Source: Amphimedon queenslandica (taxonomy: Eukaryota; Porifera; Demospongiae; Haplosclerida; Niphatidae). Taken from it: DNA of 64,000 bases. Position 1 is the first letter of the stretch, and each line of letters opens with the position of its first letter. Of the stretch, positions 33,631 through 46,213 are shown in pieces. Both the position numbers and the translations under genes were made by a program. The notes below the pieces were generated by a model, which did not search any database, had not been told where the DNA came from, and saw nothing but the letters and a program-made list of their open reading frames with translations. Location of the stretch: contig NW_003546246.1 of the NCBI RefSeq assembly GCF_000090795.2, positions 185,391 through 249,390 of the forward strand, in the 5' to 3' direction.

Positions 33631-35514
33631 GGGTAGAATATTTGACCATAGAAATTTTGGTGATTGGTGGATTTTAATTTGGTGAATTTGGGGCCACGTG
33701 CCATTGAGTATGCGTATAATGGTTTAAAATGGCGGATTTTTAATTTTGACAAATGGCTATCAAAACGCCAAATTCACCAAATTTAATCCCCTCCAAAATG
33801 TTATTTCATTGTCATTTTATAACATTTGATTTCATCTTAATGTGTGTGAAACAATTTTCTTACTGTAAATAGCACTGACTTTACACTATTATTATTGTTG
33901 TTATTCAGTATTATTATTAGCGTTATTATTATACATAACACACTGCTTACATTAAAATTTAAAATGCTAATTATTACATGAGGAAATAATTTTTTATGTT
34001 TAATTTCAGTAAAAAATAGAAACCAATGTTGTGGTTAAAAATAATTAAACTAAAATAAATCAATTTTAAATTACAGCTAATTTTACTTACAATGCTACCA
34101 TTAATTAATTAACACATGTGCTACACCTTTATATAGATCTACACAAATCATTGATATAACTTTAAAAATTGTATTGGAGATACCATACAACTCAAATGTC
34201 TATGTAGCTAACATCATGCTATTTTTAAAGCTTTTGTTTGTTCTCATTAAAGTCTTTAGAATAATAAAGAACTTAAGTACACAATGGAAATGAAAAAATT
34301 AATATCTCAGACTAGTCATTATTTGACTGATTCTTCAGTAACTACAAATATTCCACTGAAACTTTTAATTTCACTCGTTGCGTGGGCGGCTGACTTCCGG
34401 TATCCACCCACTCATTTACTTCTAACTCCTACTCCTACTCCTACTTTTATCTAGCAAACTCCTACTCCTACTCCCACTCTTACTCCTACTTTTATCGGGA
34501 CCCTGTGTGACAGTGGGCTGTCTTGAATGGAACAGCATTACACTTATTAATTATCATTTTTTGCGACTGTGTGTAACAGTTAAATTTGTGGAAAAAGCTT
34601 ATTCTTGCATCTTCATATACATGTATATTTATATAAAGATTTAGAGTTACAGGAAACTGACAAAAAAGACAGACAGACAACATTAATACCTAGCCCTTGC
34701 CTACACAAAGCTGGGTGAGATGAATAAAAGTGTTGTGTGCTAGAATTTGAATAAAGGGAATATTGTGACTATCAATGGCTTATCATTTTAGTTTAGATTG
34801 AGAAAAAGAATCAATAACTGAGCAATTGTAAACTATTGGAACTAATGATGTCTATGTGAAATGGTACACCTCAATATTTTGTTTAGTAATCTGTTAAGAA
34901 CTATTTTATAGGTAATAGCACAAGGACACAAAAACTCCATTTGGAACCTCAATTTTTATAATTAATTTTTGTTGATATAAAAGATTACTGCTCTTGTAAA
35001 ATTGTGTACTGCTATTTTTACAGTTTTTAACTTATTTGAAGTGATTTTATTGTGTTATATTTCATTGTTAATTTATGTAAATCATTGATACTTTATTGTG
35101 AAGTTTAATGGCGAATAGTAAATTTTACTTCAAAAGAAAAGTTAAGGAATTTTTTGTGTTACAGTGCACTAACCAAAATTTTGGGGCTGCATATATTGTA
35201 CATGTACATGCAGATGTTTGACACCTCTTGCAGCATTGCACAGTTTCAATCATGAAATAGAGAGTTTGGTAGCCAGTTTTGATTGAACTCTTGGACATCT
35301 GAAAGGTGTGCTATGGTTTATCAGTAAAAGAATAGAGTGTTTTTTAGCCTCAGTTCATAATTAAATATTTGATTACTCATGCATCTTTCCAAACAATTCC
35401 CTCGGTTAGTCACGGAATGTACAACTGACTGGTGTTACCACTAGCATAAAGTATACTTATTTTGTTTTGGGAGGTTGACATTTGACAGTAGTTAGAGCTT
35501 ACAAGAGTGAAGAA
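33631..35514. other. Intergenic, upstream of first GPCR gene
   Basis: Holds repeat-like AT-rich sequence at 33640-33790 (TTGGTGAATTTGG with complementary CCAAATTCACCAAATTTA), a CTCCTACTCCTA simple repeat at 34420-34495, and an AAAGACAGACAGACAACA block at 34665 that recurs at 37202. No supported gene; the GPCR promoter is expected near its right end. Confidence 0.45.
34420..34495. repeat. CTCCTA minisatellite
   Basis: Repeated ACTCCTACTCCTACTCCTAC with an ACTTTTATC spacer occurring twice (about 34443 and 34487). Simple repeat, no coding sense. Confidence 0.7.
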
Positions 35515-36417
35515 ATGGAAGACAATTTCACTTTTATCGGAGAGGTTGGAGGTCCAGCAGTAGCAACAATTCTTATTATTGAGATGATACTGGCTTTGAT
35601 AGCTAATGGTGTTGTACTATCTATCACACTCTATCAAAGGAAGTCCTGGAAACAACCATCAACAATATTCTTCACTTCTCTTATATTGGCACATTTTGTA
35701 TTAAATCTACTGTACCTTCCTTTCATTATCGTTACTTTTGTTGCTCGTGAGTGGGTCGTTGGTAGCACAGATGAGGAAAAAAAGTGGACATGCTATTATA
35801 TTACTTTTATCTTTTGGTGGATGGTATTGGTCATTTTTATGACACTAGCTGCTGTATCATTTGATCGGTTTCTCTTTATTGTCAAACCACATCTTCACAA
35901 GCGGTTTATGAGACCCTGGGTAGCACTGACCCTCACCATTGCTATTTGGATATTTTCTGCCATATATAGCATTGTCCAGATTTTTGGTTTTCACTTGTAC
36001 ATTGCTATTTGTCTTACACCAGCTGCTGGCATTGGCGTCTTTTTTTTCCTTTTGTCAGTTACATCTATTATACTTGTAATAATATTTGTCACTTCTCTTT
36101 GGACCTTTTGTTTCACAAAAAGCTTCTTCAAGGATCAGTCATTGATAGCAGGAGAGAGTGTGTATGCCTCAAAGAAGAAGAGACTCTTTGGAATATTTGG
36201 AAGCATGCTACTCATTTATGGGATATGCTTTGTACCTGGTGTCATCTATTTCTTTCTTTCTCTAGTTATTGTTTTACCACTGTGGTTTGATATATTTGCT
36301 ACTATTTGTTTCCTCTTCATTACAGTCGCTAATCCTGTTATCCAGTCATACTTCAGGCCTGAGATCAAGAGTGTGCTTGTCTCATATTTTCCTTTCCTAT
36401 TTTGTGTATGCTGCTAA
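35515..36417 (+). CDS. Class A (rhodopsin-type) GPCR, copy 1
   Basis: Single exon, 300 residues, seven membrane helices. Start chosen at ATG 35515 (MEDNFTFIGE), which gives the same length as the paralogue at 38023 and places an N-glycosylation site at residue 4. Hallmarks: Cys at the start of TM3 (KKWTCYYITF) with a partner Cys in the second outer loop (LYIAICL), a DRF variant of the DRY motif (SFDRFLFIVKP), Trp in TM4 (IAIWIFSAIY), a CFVP version of the TM6 motif, and NPVIQSYF in place of NPxxY in TM7. A basic third inner loop (YASKKKRLFG) could contact a G protein. Ligand unknown. Flanked by GPCR fragments, so a tandem family. Confidence 0.9.
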   Translation: MEDNFTFIGEVGGPAVATILIIEMILALIANGVVLSITLYQRKSWKQPSTIFFTSLILAHFVLNLLYLPFIIVTFVAREWVVGSTDEEKKWTCYYITFIFWWMVLVIFMTLAAVSFDRFLFIVKPHLHKRFMRPWVALTLTIAIWIFSAIYSIVQIFGFHLYIAICLTPAAGIGVFFFLLSVTSIILVIIFVTSLWTFCFTKSFFKDQSLIAGESVYASKKKRLFGIFGSMLLIYGICFVPGVIYFFLSLVIVLPLWFDIFATICFLFITVANPVIQSYFRPEIKSVLVSYFPFLFCVCC

Positions 36418-38022
36418 AACCAAGCATTGCTAATTATTAAAAACTTGTGTGTGTCTCAGTTTTCAATCTGTCATTTGTGTATTTTGTATTACCTTTTAGT
36501 TATTTTATAAGTAGCAGTTCAAGTAATCATTCAGATTATTATTGTATATAATGACTAAGAAGTTCACCTTAATTGGCAGGTGTTCATAACTTCATGCATG
36601 CTTGATGTTTTAATGATATCATGTGTTATCTTCATTATTGTTATGGTATGTATAGTGTGTGTTAGAACTTAGAGGGGAAAGCCGGGGAAATATTGAAATT
36701 TGTGGTAGGCAGTTCTTGTTGTTGAGATGATATCATAAGTCATGGTCTTTATGCACCCATTATTTCACAATTTCAGAATTACTAAATTTTTGATAAAGTT
36801 GATGTGAACAACAAATCATTGACATGTTGGTTGCTTTGCTGCTGCAACTTGTTGTTTTTGTGTATGTTGTATTTTCTTTTGTATTCATCATTCTTGTTTT
36901 GTTCATTTGATTAATGGTGCTGGAAGGCCACTGTTTTTATTCATCATGTCATATTTCAAAGAGTTTATACTCTCCTCCTTGCATAATTTGTTCATGTGCA
37001 TCACAGTGCATGTTTTTTATTATTCATTCAGCTTTTAAAAGTTAGTTGATTTTTGTACCATAACAGTGTATAGTTGTTCATTATTTATTTCAAATATATA
37101 AGTGTCTAATAAATGGTGCATCTGCTTAATTTTTATCACTGACCCTATGAATTATAATAGTAATAATAATACACTGTATCTGCATGTTGCTCACAAAATG
37201 AAAGACAGACAGACAACAGCAGTACCTAGTCTTCACCTACGCAAAGCTGGTTGAGGCCAACAAAGGGGTTTGGACACTATATAGTACAAGTGTTCATTCC
37301 GGTTCATTCCTTGAGAATTGGACAACTATTATTTTATAAACATTACTTCTTTTTGGATGTTAAGTTACACTTGAAGCTTCTTCAAAGATCAGTCAGTGAA
37401 AGCAGTAGAGAGTGTAGCAATTTCTCATAATAGAAAAGACTAATTGGAATTAAGCCACATGCTTCTTCTCTGTGTGATATGCTTTGTACCTAGCTGCATG
37501 GAGTCCTTTATTTTTTAACTCCCTAATTTAAATTAGTTGCTATCTTGTTATCCAGTCATACCTCAGGCCTGTGTTTTTGTCTCATATGTCCTCTTGGAAT
37601 TTGTGTCATTCTTGTTTTTCCCTTACTATTTATACTGGTATTAAAGCAATTTTAAAAATTCTGTTGTAGTTAAGTCCGACAAAGAAAATATTAGTCTGAA
37701 TTTAATTTATGTGGGCTAGGAGAGTTCTTGCATCTCCATTGCAACATGTAATTTGCAAGACGCCTTTGATAATATTGATTTTGTGCTATCAAAACATTGG
37801 TTGCATGCACTGCTATAATGTTATACTGTGCTATACTTTCAGTTTCATGGTGATGTATTGACTTTATTATACATTAAACAAAAGAGTATGGCTTAATGTA
37901 AGTAATTTTATCGCCGTAAAGTTTACACATGAGTATAGTTGTTTTCTATCACACTGATATCAGTTTCAATACAGCACTACATGCATAGTTAGAAAAGAGA
38001 CAGACAGAGAAACAGAGAGTAT
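36418..38022. other. Spacer between the two GPCR genes
   Basis: Contains the AAAGACAGACAGACAACAGC block (37202) also found upstream of the first gene, a CTACGCAAAGCTGG segment, and a GPCR fragment at 37375-37600. The right end should hold the promoter of copy 2. Confidence 0.45.
37375..37600 (+). pseudogene. GPCR fragment (third inner loop to TM7)
   Basis: Nucleotide similarity to the intact genes: CTTCTTCAAAGATCAGTCAG, AGAGAGTGTAGC, ATATGCTTTGTACCTAG and TTATCCAGTCATACCTCAGG appear in the right order but the coding frame is lost and internal parts are missing. A relic of a third family member. Confidence 0.65.
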
Positions 38023-38925
38023 ATGGAAAGCAACTTTACTTTGACTGATGGTATCAGTGGTCCAGTCTTAGCAACAATTCTTATTGTTCAGATAATACTA
38101 GCTCTGATAGCTAATGGTGTTGTACTATCCATCACCTTCTATCAATGGAAGTCCTTGAAACTATCATCAACAATATTCTTCACTTCTGTCATACTGGCAC
38201 ATCTTGTATTGAATCTACTGTACCTTCCCTTCAGAATCATTGCATTAGCTGCTGGTGAGTGGGTCTTTGGTAGCACGAATGAGGAGAAAAAAGTGACATG
38301 CACATTTGCTGCCTTTTTTTTCTGGTGGATGGTATTAGTCATATTAATGACTGTTGCTGCCATATCATTTGATCGGTTTCTCTTTATTGTCAAACCACAA
38401 CTTCACAAGCGGTTCATGAGATCCTGGGTAGCACTGACCCTCACCATTGCTATTTGGATTTTGTCTGCTGCATTAAGCAATGTCCATATTTTTGCTTTTC
38501 ATTTGTATATTGCTATTTGCATTAGACCTTCAAATAGCATTGGCCTTAGTATATATTTTGTTCTTTTATCAGTTACTATACTTGGGATAATATTTGTCAC
38601 TTCTCTCTGGACCTTTTGTTTCACTAGAAGCTTTTTCAAAAATCAGTCAGTGATAGCAGCAGGGAGTGTGTATGCCTCAAAAAAGAAGAGACTCTTTGGA
38701 GTATTTGGAAGTATGCTACTCATCTATGGGATATGCTTTGTACCTGGATTCCTTTATTTCTTTCTTTCTCTGTTCATTGATGTACCAGTGTGGTTTGAAA
38801 CATTTGCTATTATCTGTTTTGACTTCATTACAGTAGCTAATCCTATTATCCAGTCGTACTTCAGGCCTGAGATTAAAAGTGTTCTTGTCCCATATTTTCC
38901 TTTTCACATTTGTGTATGCTGCTGA
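38023..38925 (+). CDS. Class A (rhodopsin-type) GPCR, copy 2
   Basis: Single exon, 300 residues, start ATG 38023 (MESNFTLTDG) with an N-glycosylation site at residue 4. It is closely related to the gene at 35515: same TM1 (LALIANGVVLSIT), TM3 Cys (KKVTCTFAAF), DRF motif (SFDRFLFIVKP), TM4 Trp, basic loop (YASKKKRLFG) and NPIIQSYF in TM7. Differences cluster in the outer loops and outer helix ends (FAFHLYIAICIRPSNSIG against FGFHLYIAICLTPAAGIG; LFIDVPVWFET against LVIVLPLWFDI), which is where ligand contacts would differ. Intact, and probably functional. Receptor type and ligand cannot be assigned. Confidence 0.9.
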   Translation: MESNFTLTDGISGPVLATILIVQIILALIANGVVLSITFYQWKSLKLSSTIFFTSVILAHLVLNLLYLPFRIIALAAGEWVFGSTNEEKKVTCTFAAFFFWWMVLVILMTVAAISFDRFLFIVKPQLHKRFMRSWVALTLTIAIWILSAALSNVHIFAFHLYIAICIRPSNSIGLSIYFVLLSVTILGIIFVTSLWTFCFTRSFFKNQSVIAAGSVYASKKKRLFGVFGSMLLIYGICFVPGFLYFFLSLFIDVPVWFETFAIICFDFITVANPIIQSYFRPEIKSVLVPYFPFHICVCC

Positions 38926-39324
38926 AGCTTATTGCATATTTCCTTACCTCAATGTTAATTATTAACAGTTGCTCATTTTTTATTTTTACACTCCACATTG
39001 TTATTCCTTCTTGCCATTAAATTTTTATTCAGCATCAGTTCATGCTGCTAATCACTTGTATAGTTAGATCCATGACATTGTTATACGATACTGTAAAATT
39101 GAATTACCAGTATTTCATGTTATTGCTGTATTTATATGGTTTGAACCATTGTTCACTGACTTTTATGCAGTCACAATGAACTGCAATGCTGTGCCTAGAG
39201 TGCCTTGTTTGTTGTTATTACATGTACTTGAATATGAATGTTTTGTAATCAATACTTTTATAAAAACTAATTGTTATTGTTTCTTGCCCTTGTTGTTATC
39301 TGCAAGTTGTTTTGTTTGCATTGA

Positions 39325-39445
39325 TTTAGCTCTAGCTCTGATAGCTTATGGTGCTGTAGTAACTATCTATCCCACTCTATCAAAGGAAATCCTTTTCAAG
39401 CAATCATTGCTGTATCATTATTTGCTACCATTACACCTCTTAGAA
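39325..39445 (+). pseudogene. GPCR fragment (TM1 region)
   Basis: LALALIAYGAV and TIYPTLSKEI correspond to LALIANGVV and the first inner loop of the intact receptors. Similarity ends after about 120 bp at an in-frame stop. Confidence 0.55.
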
Positions 39446-39784
39446 TAGGAGTTTCCCCATGTTTCATGTTACTCTTGTGTATGCTTTACTCATTTTTATC
39501 ATTTTGAGACTCTTAACATCATTACATCAATTGTTGTATTGAGCAGCAGTTGAAGTATATTATAAAATGTACAGTAATTGTATGAATCTACTACTAGTAC
39601 TTTTTTATATCCCGTTCCTGTGCTTTACTTGTTATTTTAGACTACCGACATGAGATTGAATGTTTTTTTTGAAAATTTTTTTTTGTTATATAAAAGGCTT
39701 AGTGATTCTTGTTTCTATTGATCATGAGACATTAGTTCTCAAAACAATTTAAATTTTTGGAATTGAAGTCAGTTCAATAGTTCA

Positions 39785-40110
39785 GCAATAGCAGCAGTTC
39801 TTAATGTTGAAATGATATTAGGTCTGATTATAGAGTGTAGTACTATCTATCACACTCTATCAAAGAAGTCCTGGAAACAACCATTAACAGTATTCTTCAC
39901 TTCTCTCCAACTGGCACATCTTGTATTGAAATCATTGCATTAGCTGCTGGTGAGTAGATATTTAGTAGTACAGATGAGGAGAAGAGAGGGAGATATATAT
40001 ATTCTTTCCTGTTTTTATTAATTGGTAGATACTAGTCATATCAATGACTACTATATCATTCAAACGGTTTCCTTTTATTGTCAAACCACATCTTCACAGG
40101 AGACATATCA
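39785..40110 (+). pseudogene. GPCR fragment (TM1 to second inner loop)
   Basis: Carries ATCTATCACACTCTATCAAAG, GAAGTCCTGGAAACAACCAT, TCTTCACTTCTCT and TGTCAAACCACATCTTCACA in the order of the intact genes. A piece between TM2 and the first outer loop is deleted and stops interrupt the frame (for example GTGAGTAGATAT). It borders the left end of the large segmental duplication. Confidence 0.7.
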
Positions 40111-40789
40111 TATGAGAAGCACATAGTACTTAATACAGTTGGCATTATACATGGTTAATTTGTTACATAGTGTACAGGCAGACATCGCATCAGTTACGTC
40201 AAAAAGCTGAATCTATATCACAGCATCATCTCAGACACTGCTATATAGCATTGTGCTCTGGGTGAAGACTTAGTCAACATAGGTAACGTGTGATCAAAGA
40301 TGGTAACTGTCAGTGATTAGACTGTGTAATAAACTTCCATCTTCGTGTATCTACAGCTACATGTATCTACTTTCAAAGCAAAATCCCATGTATGTACTCG
40401 TCTATTGTGTATACAGTACATGTGCCATGTCTGAGTGTAGGATTGCTTATTGGAATCTAATCAAGAAGATAGTGTTTTGTGTAGTGAATGTATACCTATA
40501 TTTCCTAAAGTATATTCATTCCTTGTGGAACTCTCACTCTATATTCTCCATTGCAACAAGCAATTTGTGCACATACTGAGATCCCTTTATTAACATAATG
40601 GCTGATGTATGATTCTCTTGTTATCAAAGCATTAATTGTAGATGCATGCTAATGCTAAAGTGTGCTAGCTATTATTGCATATTATTCTTTAGTTCATGAC
40701 AATGTTTTAGCATGAGACAATACTAGATAAAAAAACAGCTGAGAATAATACCGGTACCTAGATCTATATATACATGCTTGACTAATGAT

Positions 40790-40945
40790 CATACTGTACA
40801 ATTATTTGCTTACTGTAGTGAAAGTTATCTTGACAAAATTTTGCTTCTAATTGAAAGCAAATAAACTGTACAATTATCTGTTTACTATAGTGAAAATTAT
40901 GTTGACAGTTTTGTTTCAAACTGAAAGTAATTAAAATATATCATA
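40790..40945. repeat. Twofold tandem repeat downstream of beta-helix gene 1
   Basis: Two adjacent units read GTACAATTATTTGCTTACTGT...AAAGTTATCTTGACA and GTACAATTATCTGTTTACTAT...AAATTATGTTGACA, about 75 bp each. The same pair is found beside gene 2 at 47695-47840, so the tandem arose before the larger duplication. Confidence 0.65.
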
Positions 40946-41196
40946 ACAATAAATAATAATAATAATAATAATACAACTTGACAGTAAAGTAATATGAAAA
41001 CACTTCAAGTATAAACATGGCACTAGCATAGTGCATATCTAGTGTTATTTCACTCAAAAGCAACAACATCTATACTCACCATTCCTAATTGTCTTTTGGA
41101 TTAAAACATTAATTTATTGTGTGCACAATAAAAGTATAACACAAACTAACTAACTATGAACTATATTATAATTATAATCAAAGTAAACATTATTAA

Positions 41197-44100
41197 TTAT
41201 GAGTGAAGAAGGGGTTCTCTCTCATTGCATGACTGATAAAAGGAATCACAATCATTTAAATTTCCATTTTGATGAACAATTGGACGATTAAACTTAAACT
41301 TGGTATAGACAAAAAGCTTATCAATTCTGTTGAAAAGTTTCTTCCCAAATGAAAATTGACTCATAATGACACAAATCAAGATGATAATGATGATTAGATG
41401 ACCAAATGTAGCCAGAATTGCCCATTTAATGCTAGCAGTGGCATCATCAATACACCAAAAAGAACTAGTGACAATGATAATAACTGAATAAGTTACAGTG
41501 TTGAGGACATTGAGGTGCATGCTTTTGAAAGGATGGGAAAATCCAACTATATTCATATACAAGCAAGTAACTGAAATACCAATTGCTATACCAAGAGCTG
41601 GATTGGTACCAATAGAGATAGTACTGATTAAATATGTAAGAGCAACGAAAATTATAGAGAAGGAAAAAAAGAATTCTCTATTAGGTTTATATGGAGCATG
41701 AATTGCTTCATAAATTGGGCGAAGATACTCTCTGATTCTGTTAATCTTCATAAGTGGCCTACCAGCTAGTAACACAGTTAGGTATGTTGTAAGGATTGTA
41801 CCCACTGTCAATCCTGTAACAATCATTAGTATCAGATGACCACCTTTACCATATTCAACTGTACCATCATTCTGCCATACAACCAATGGTACATCACTTG
41901 TGTTAGTATGTATATAAACTGGTGTGAATACATCAAACAAAGACATTAGGAGTGTAGAAAAGGAGAGGTGTACAACAGTAACTAGTACTTGTATTGACGA
42001 ATTGGCTATTCTGTTAGAGAGTCTTACTGAATATCGACTGATTATAATGAGACCAATGACTATTGACAAGAGATAAACAGGAAATAGTAAACCAAGACAG
42101 GATTTCCAAAGCTCTGTCATGCCATCATAAAAGCACAGTGAAATGTTAAAACTGATGTTTAAGTTAATGAGCAATAGAATGCCCCTGGAACAGAAAAAAA
42201 ATGAATTTAGCAAATCCATGATTCACTGCATTATGGTAACGTAACAGTGCATTTGTATTATTCAGCATCTGAGAATAAAATAGTATTCCATTGAATTTGC
42301 CAGTAGTTAATGTGAGATTGAGAGCATATAGCAAGTAAATGAGTAAAGGTCCAGCTAGCCCGTATGCTATTAGTGTCAATAGCCACCAGTTACTGCACTT
42401 TGCACATTGATTAGAACCAAAAGTCACACTGTAGCCTGGAATGCATTGTGAACACAAAGGGCCTTCTCTATTATTTAAGCATAAACTTTCACAATCGCTT
42501 GAATCTGCCATGATATCATTATCATCACATTTATACTTCCAGCACTATCATTGATGACAAAAGCATTATGATTACTGTTATATCTGCAGTAATTATAGCA
42601 ATGAGATGAAACTCCAAAAACAGTTCCATTGTGAAGAGTACCAATCCAGGTTGAATGGCTGATAAAGCTTGTTCACTAAGTTGATTGTAATCAGTGGATT
42701 GAAACCATCTGATGAAATTTTGCAAATGGGTTGAAAATCAATTTTATGTAATACATGAGAGCATTCACATTTATGAGTTGAGCTGTCGAATTTAAAGCCA
42801 GCTGGACAATCTTTTGGATTTAAGTGTGTCACCCCTTCTGGAAATATTCCCTGTGCAGATATTAGAAGGCTTAGTATTAAAAATGAAATATCATGTTCGG
42901 CTCTTTTAAATATAGTGAAATTAACTGTTGTGCAATTGTTTTGTGATAAAGTTATGATGTTGGGAGAAACATACCAATTTTTTGAAGGAGCAGCTTCTGA
43001 TGATATTGTTTCGGGATATTTAGAATGAAGTAAACTCAGTGAAACGTCAGTGTTAGTTGATTGGCTAAATGCATCAAGGGCAGCCATTGGAAAATGTAAT
43101 ATCATACCAGGATACACAACTATACCCTTAACCCTATTTAAAAAATTTGAAGCATCACTGTAACATATTATTTGCTTAAAAGCAACTGTAGACAATTGTT
43201 TATCATCTGTTTTATTAAGAAGAGTACCTCTTGATAAAGCATGATAATAACTTTTAGCTACCACAGCATCAAAGTTTTTTATTGTTGAGCAGCTATAAAG
43301 ATTATTGCTGAATATAGCATTTCCAGAATATGTAGCACTGTTATTAATGAATAGCATAGTAATATTAGAACCATTTTCCAATGGAGTCAATGGTGTGAAC
43401 ATACACTCTGATGTTATGCCATTGTATGCATATATTGCTTCTCCACTAGTAAAAGCCACATTATTAATAAAAGTTGCATTCAGCCCATCTTTTAAAATGA
43501 ATCTGCTAAAACCAGTTAGCATAAAAGCTGATCCACTGTTCCCAGTATTATTCTCAAAGTGCAATTGACCATCAAGTATTACTTTAGTGTTTAAGATGCC
43601 AAATACGGACCCACGATTGTTAGTGTAGGTACTCCTTCCAGTTAATAAAATGAAATCAAAGTTTTCTATAACAAAAATACTCTGATGGTAGTTACGTGTG
43701 TACAAACTGCTGAGTTGAGTATTTCTCTCTGCGGTGATATCTGTCAGTATAATTTGAGCAGTGCTGTTTCTAGCAAAGTTATCAGAGATATCAGACACTG
43801 CATGCAAACATATTCCAGTTCCTTTTGTTGCAATTGATGTAAAAGTGACACGGCTAATATTCAGTGTCACATTAATTTCTTTTGAAGGATTATGTATATA
43901 AAAGTAAATAATTCCTATGGCATGTGGTTCATACATGTGACTTGAAAAACTACTATTAGAAACATAAAGCTGATGACTGTGTTGTTGTTTACCTTTGATA
44001 GATCTATTGACATAAAAAATATATGATAGGTCTGATCCATGGCATTGATTATTAGGAAAGTTATTATTAAAAGCAGAATTTGATATAGTAACTTGTGACT

Positions 44101-44746
44101 GATTAAGATTACAATTACCATATGATGTTATGATATCAGTGAAAAGCAAAAATACACCAGATCCAAAATTTTTATTCCCATACAAATGAGACAATTTTGT
44201 AACTTTACAATTATTAATCAATGCATTCCTTGGATTGATAGCAAGAAGAGCAAAACCATAATAGTTGGTAATATTGACCTCATCAATGAGTAATGTATTG
44301 ATATGAAGGAATACCAAAACAGCTGAGTGATACTGTGTGAAATGCATTGGAGACCCACTAGTATTGATTGACTCTATTGCAGCTAGTCTCTTCAATTGTT
44401 CACCACAGCCCGTGAATACTAACCTGGTTAAAATTAGGCTGTGTATATTGATGAAGGCAAACCCACTGTTTGGCAGCATATTGGAATCATTACACTGTAT
44501 AAGAGCTTGCTTTGAAGATTCACTGGTTAGCGTCAGTGAGTAGGTACCACCATTCACTCCACAAAATGATACATTGTTACTAATGAGGTGAGTGATGTTA
44601 TCAGATAACACCAGCACAATATCATCACCCAGTGAATGAGTCTCATTGCACAAGAATTTCTCCAACTCATATTCCTTACTTATAATAATCTCTTCACTGG
44701 AAACTGACAAAAGAACAAGAGAGAGAACAAGAACAGTAAAATACAT
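41197..44746 (-). pseudogene. Beta-helix multi-pass membrane protein, disrupted copy
   Basis: Paralogue of the intact gene at 48598-52389. It opens with MYFTVLVLSLVLLSVSSEE and stays open for about 690 residues of repeat-like ectodomain (NNTGNSGSAFMLTGFSRF). Compared with the intact copy the frame changes near 42690 (after LITINL), near 42520 (before DCESLCLNNREG) and near 42195, where this copy has 8 A where the other has 7 in a homopolymer run. After GNCNL, near 44105, about 85 residues present in the intact copy are missing in frame. The C-terminal membrane region is otherwise well kept to NEREPLLHS. AATAAA (minus) lies near 41113-41118, 80 nt past the stop. Either a young pseudogene or a working gene with sequence errors. 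Confidence 0.75.
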
Positions 44747-44800
44747 ATTAACTGCAATGACTTTACAACTATTTTGTCCCAGTGATTTTATAAAGATTTA

Positions 44801-45659
44801 CTGTTTAGTTTACTATAAGGAAAACTGTGTTAAGATTTCTTGCATACTGAAAGTATCTACATCATAAACAATTCTGTTGCAACTTACTCACCTTCAATTG
44901 AACAAAAATAGCCATTATTTTGTGGTTTATTCCATGATGATTTTTGGAACCCTTTGTCCTCTTTCTTAATGACAGCTGAGCTGATTTCCATACATTACAC
45001 AGTGACACAGTAATTCAAAACTCTTTATCAAATGACTTGTCTTCACTCTATAACTTTGTCAAAAATTTGAAAAATAAACATGGCAAATTGTGTAAGTTCA
45101 AGTAATACTGTAGGTAGCTGTATAGCTGCTATATCTCCTGCTAACACAAACATCATAACAGTTGTATATACATGCCATAATTTCAAAATAGATTGTTTTT
45201 TAGTGACGAATTCTGCAACATAATATCTTTATTGCTTGTTATAACAACAAGACTTGCTACAACCATTATACATGTAACATATGTTATACATACACATAGT
45301 GTGTTCAAATTTAAAACACAAACCACCATCAGAAACAAGATTATACTTAAGGCTTAAGCCCAGACAAAAAGCATAAACATACTAAAGACATTATCATTAT
45401 ACTAATGCACATTTAAATCATATGTCCACTTTACAAAAGCATATAACTAGCCACTCAATGGAAAAGCTGGTTGACTGTTCTCTATGGAATATGACTTAAA
45501 TAAATTTAGTATAATTAGTCTACATACATATAATCTGTAAGTGATCTTTGTGCCTGTGGGTGATACATGTACATTTGTTTATTTGCTTAAACTGTCTTTG
45601 AGCTATCTAGAGAAGCAAGAACATCAGACATAGCTTGCATCTACATGTACACTTGGAAA
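44801..45659. other. Intergenic between duplication units
   Basis: 5' flank of the proximal beta-helix gene (minus) and sequence leading to a GPCR fragment. AT-rich, no supported gene or repeat beyond ACATGTA motifs. Confidence 0.4.
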
Positions 45660-45962
45660 AAATATTTTGTTTTGCTAGAAGTTTCTTCAATTAAGGATCA
45701 GTCATTAATAGGAGGAGAGAGTGTGTATGCTTCAAAAAAGAAGAGACTCTCCGGAATATTGGGAAGTATGCTACTCATCTATGAGATATGCATTGCCTCT
45801 ACTTCTTTCATTGACGTACCATTGTGGTTTAGTATAGCTGCTACTATTTGGTTTGGCTTCATTACAGTGCTTAATCCTCTTCTCCAGTCATACTTCAGGC
45901 CTGATGAGATTAACCATATTCTTGTTTCTTTTTGTCTTCTATTTGTTGCTTGTTCTTGCTGA
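45660..45962 (+). pseudogene. GPCR fragment (TM5 to C-terminus)
   Basis: SLIGGESVYASKKKRLSGI, GSMLLIYEIC, FGFITVLNPLLQSYFRP and a Cys-rich end match the last third of the intact receptors. TM6 is shortened (EICIASTSFIDVPLWF lacks the CFVPG stretch). No upstream helices precede it. It lies just before the distal copy of the segmental duplication. Confidence 0.75.
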
Positions 45963-46084
45963 TATAACTGGTCTATTGGTTGTATGCTTGCTTTATTAGT
46001 GTGTCCTTTTGTTACTTTTTGTGCCTCATGTTTATTTCTTCTACAGTTGCGACAAGTGTCACAGAAAAATCTGTCCCACCCAAA

Positions 46085-46180
46085 TTTTGTCCCATGAGAC
46101 AAAATATTTTATCCTAGGACAAAATCTTTCAGAAATATTTTGTCCTAGGACAAAATTTTTTAGAAATATTTTGTCCTAGG
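46085..46180. repeat. TTTTGTCCTAGGACAAAAT minisatellite
   Basis: About three units of roughly 32 bp, each containing the palindrome ATTTTGTCCTAGGACAAAAT or a variant, separated by CTTTCAGAAAT or TTTTTAGAAAT. Confidence 0.7.
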
Positions 46181-46213
46181 CAAGCTTTTATTGTCCTACC
46201 ATAGGACTAATTA

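Larger units (their letters stand above)
40107..44800. repeat. Segmental duplication, proximal copy
   Basis: From ACATATCATATGAGAAG and TTAATACAGTTGGCATTAT at its left end, through a spacer, to the 5' flank of the minus-strand beta-helix gene. Each of these has a counterpart in the same order at about 46866-52440. Divergence is moderate, with indels in the spacers, so the duplication is not very recent. Confidence 0.75.
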
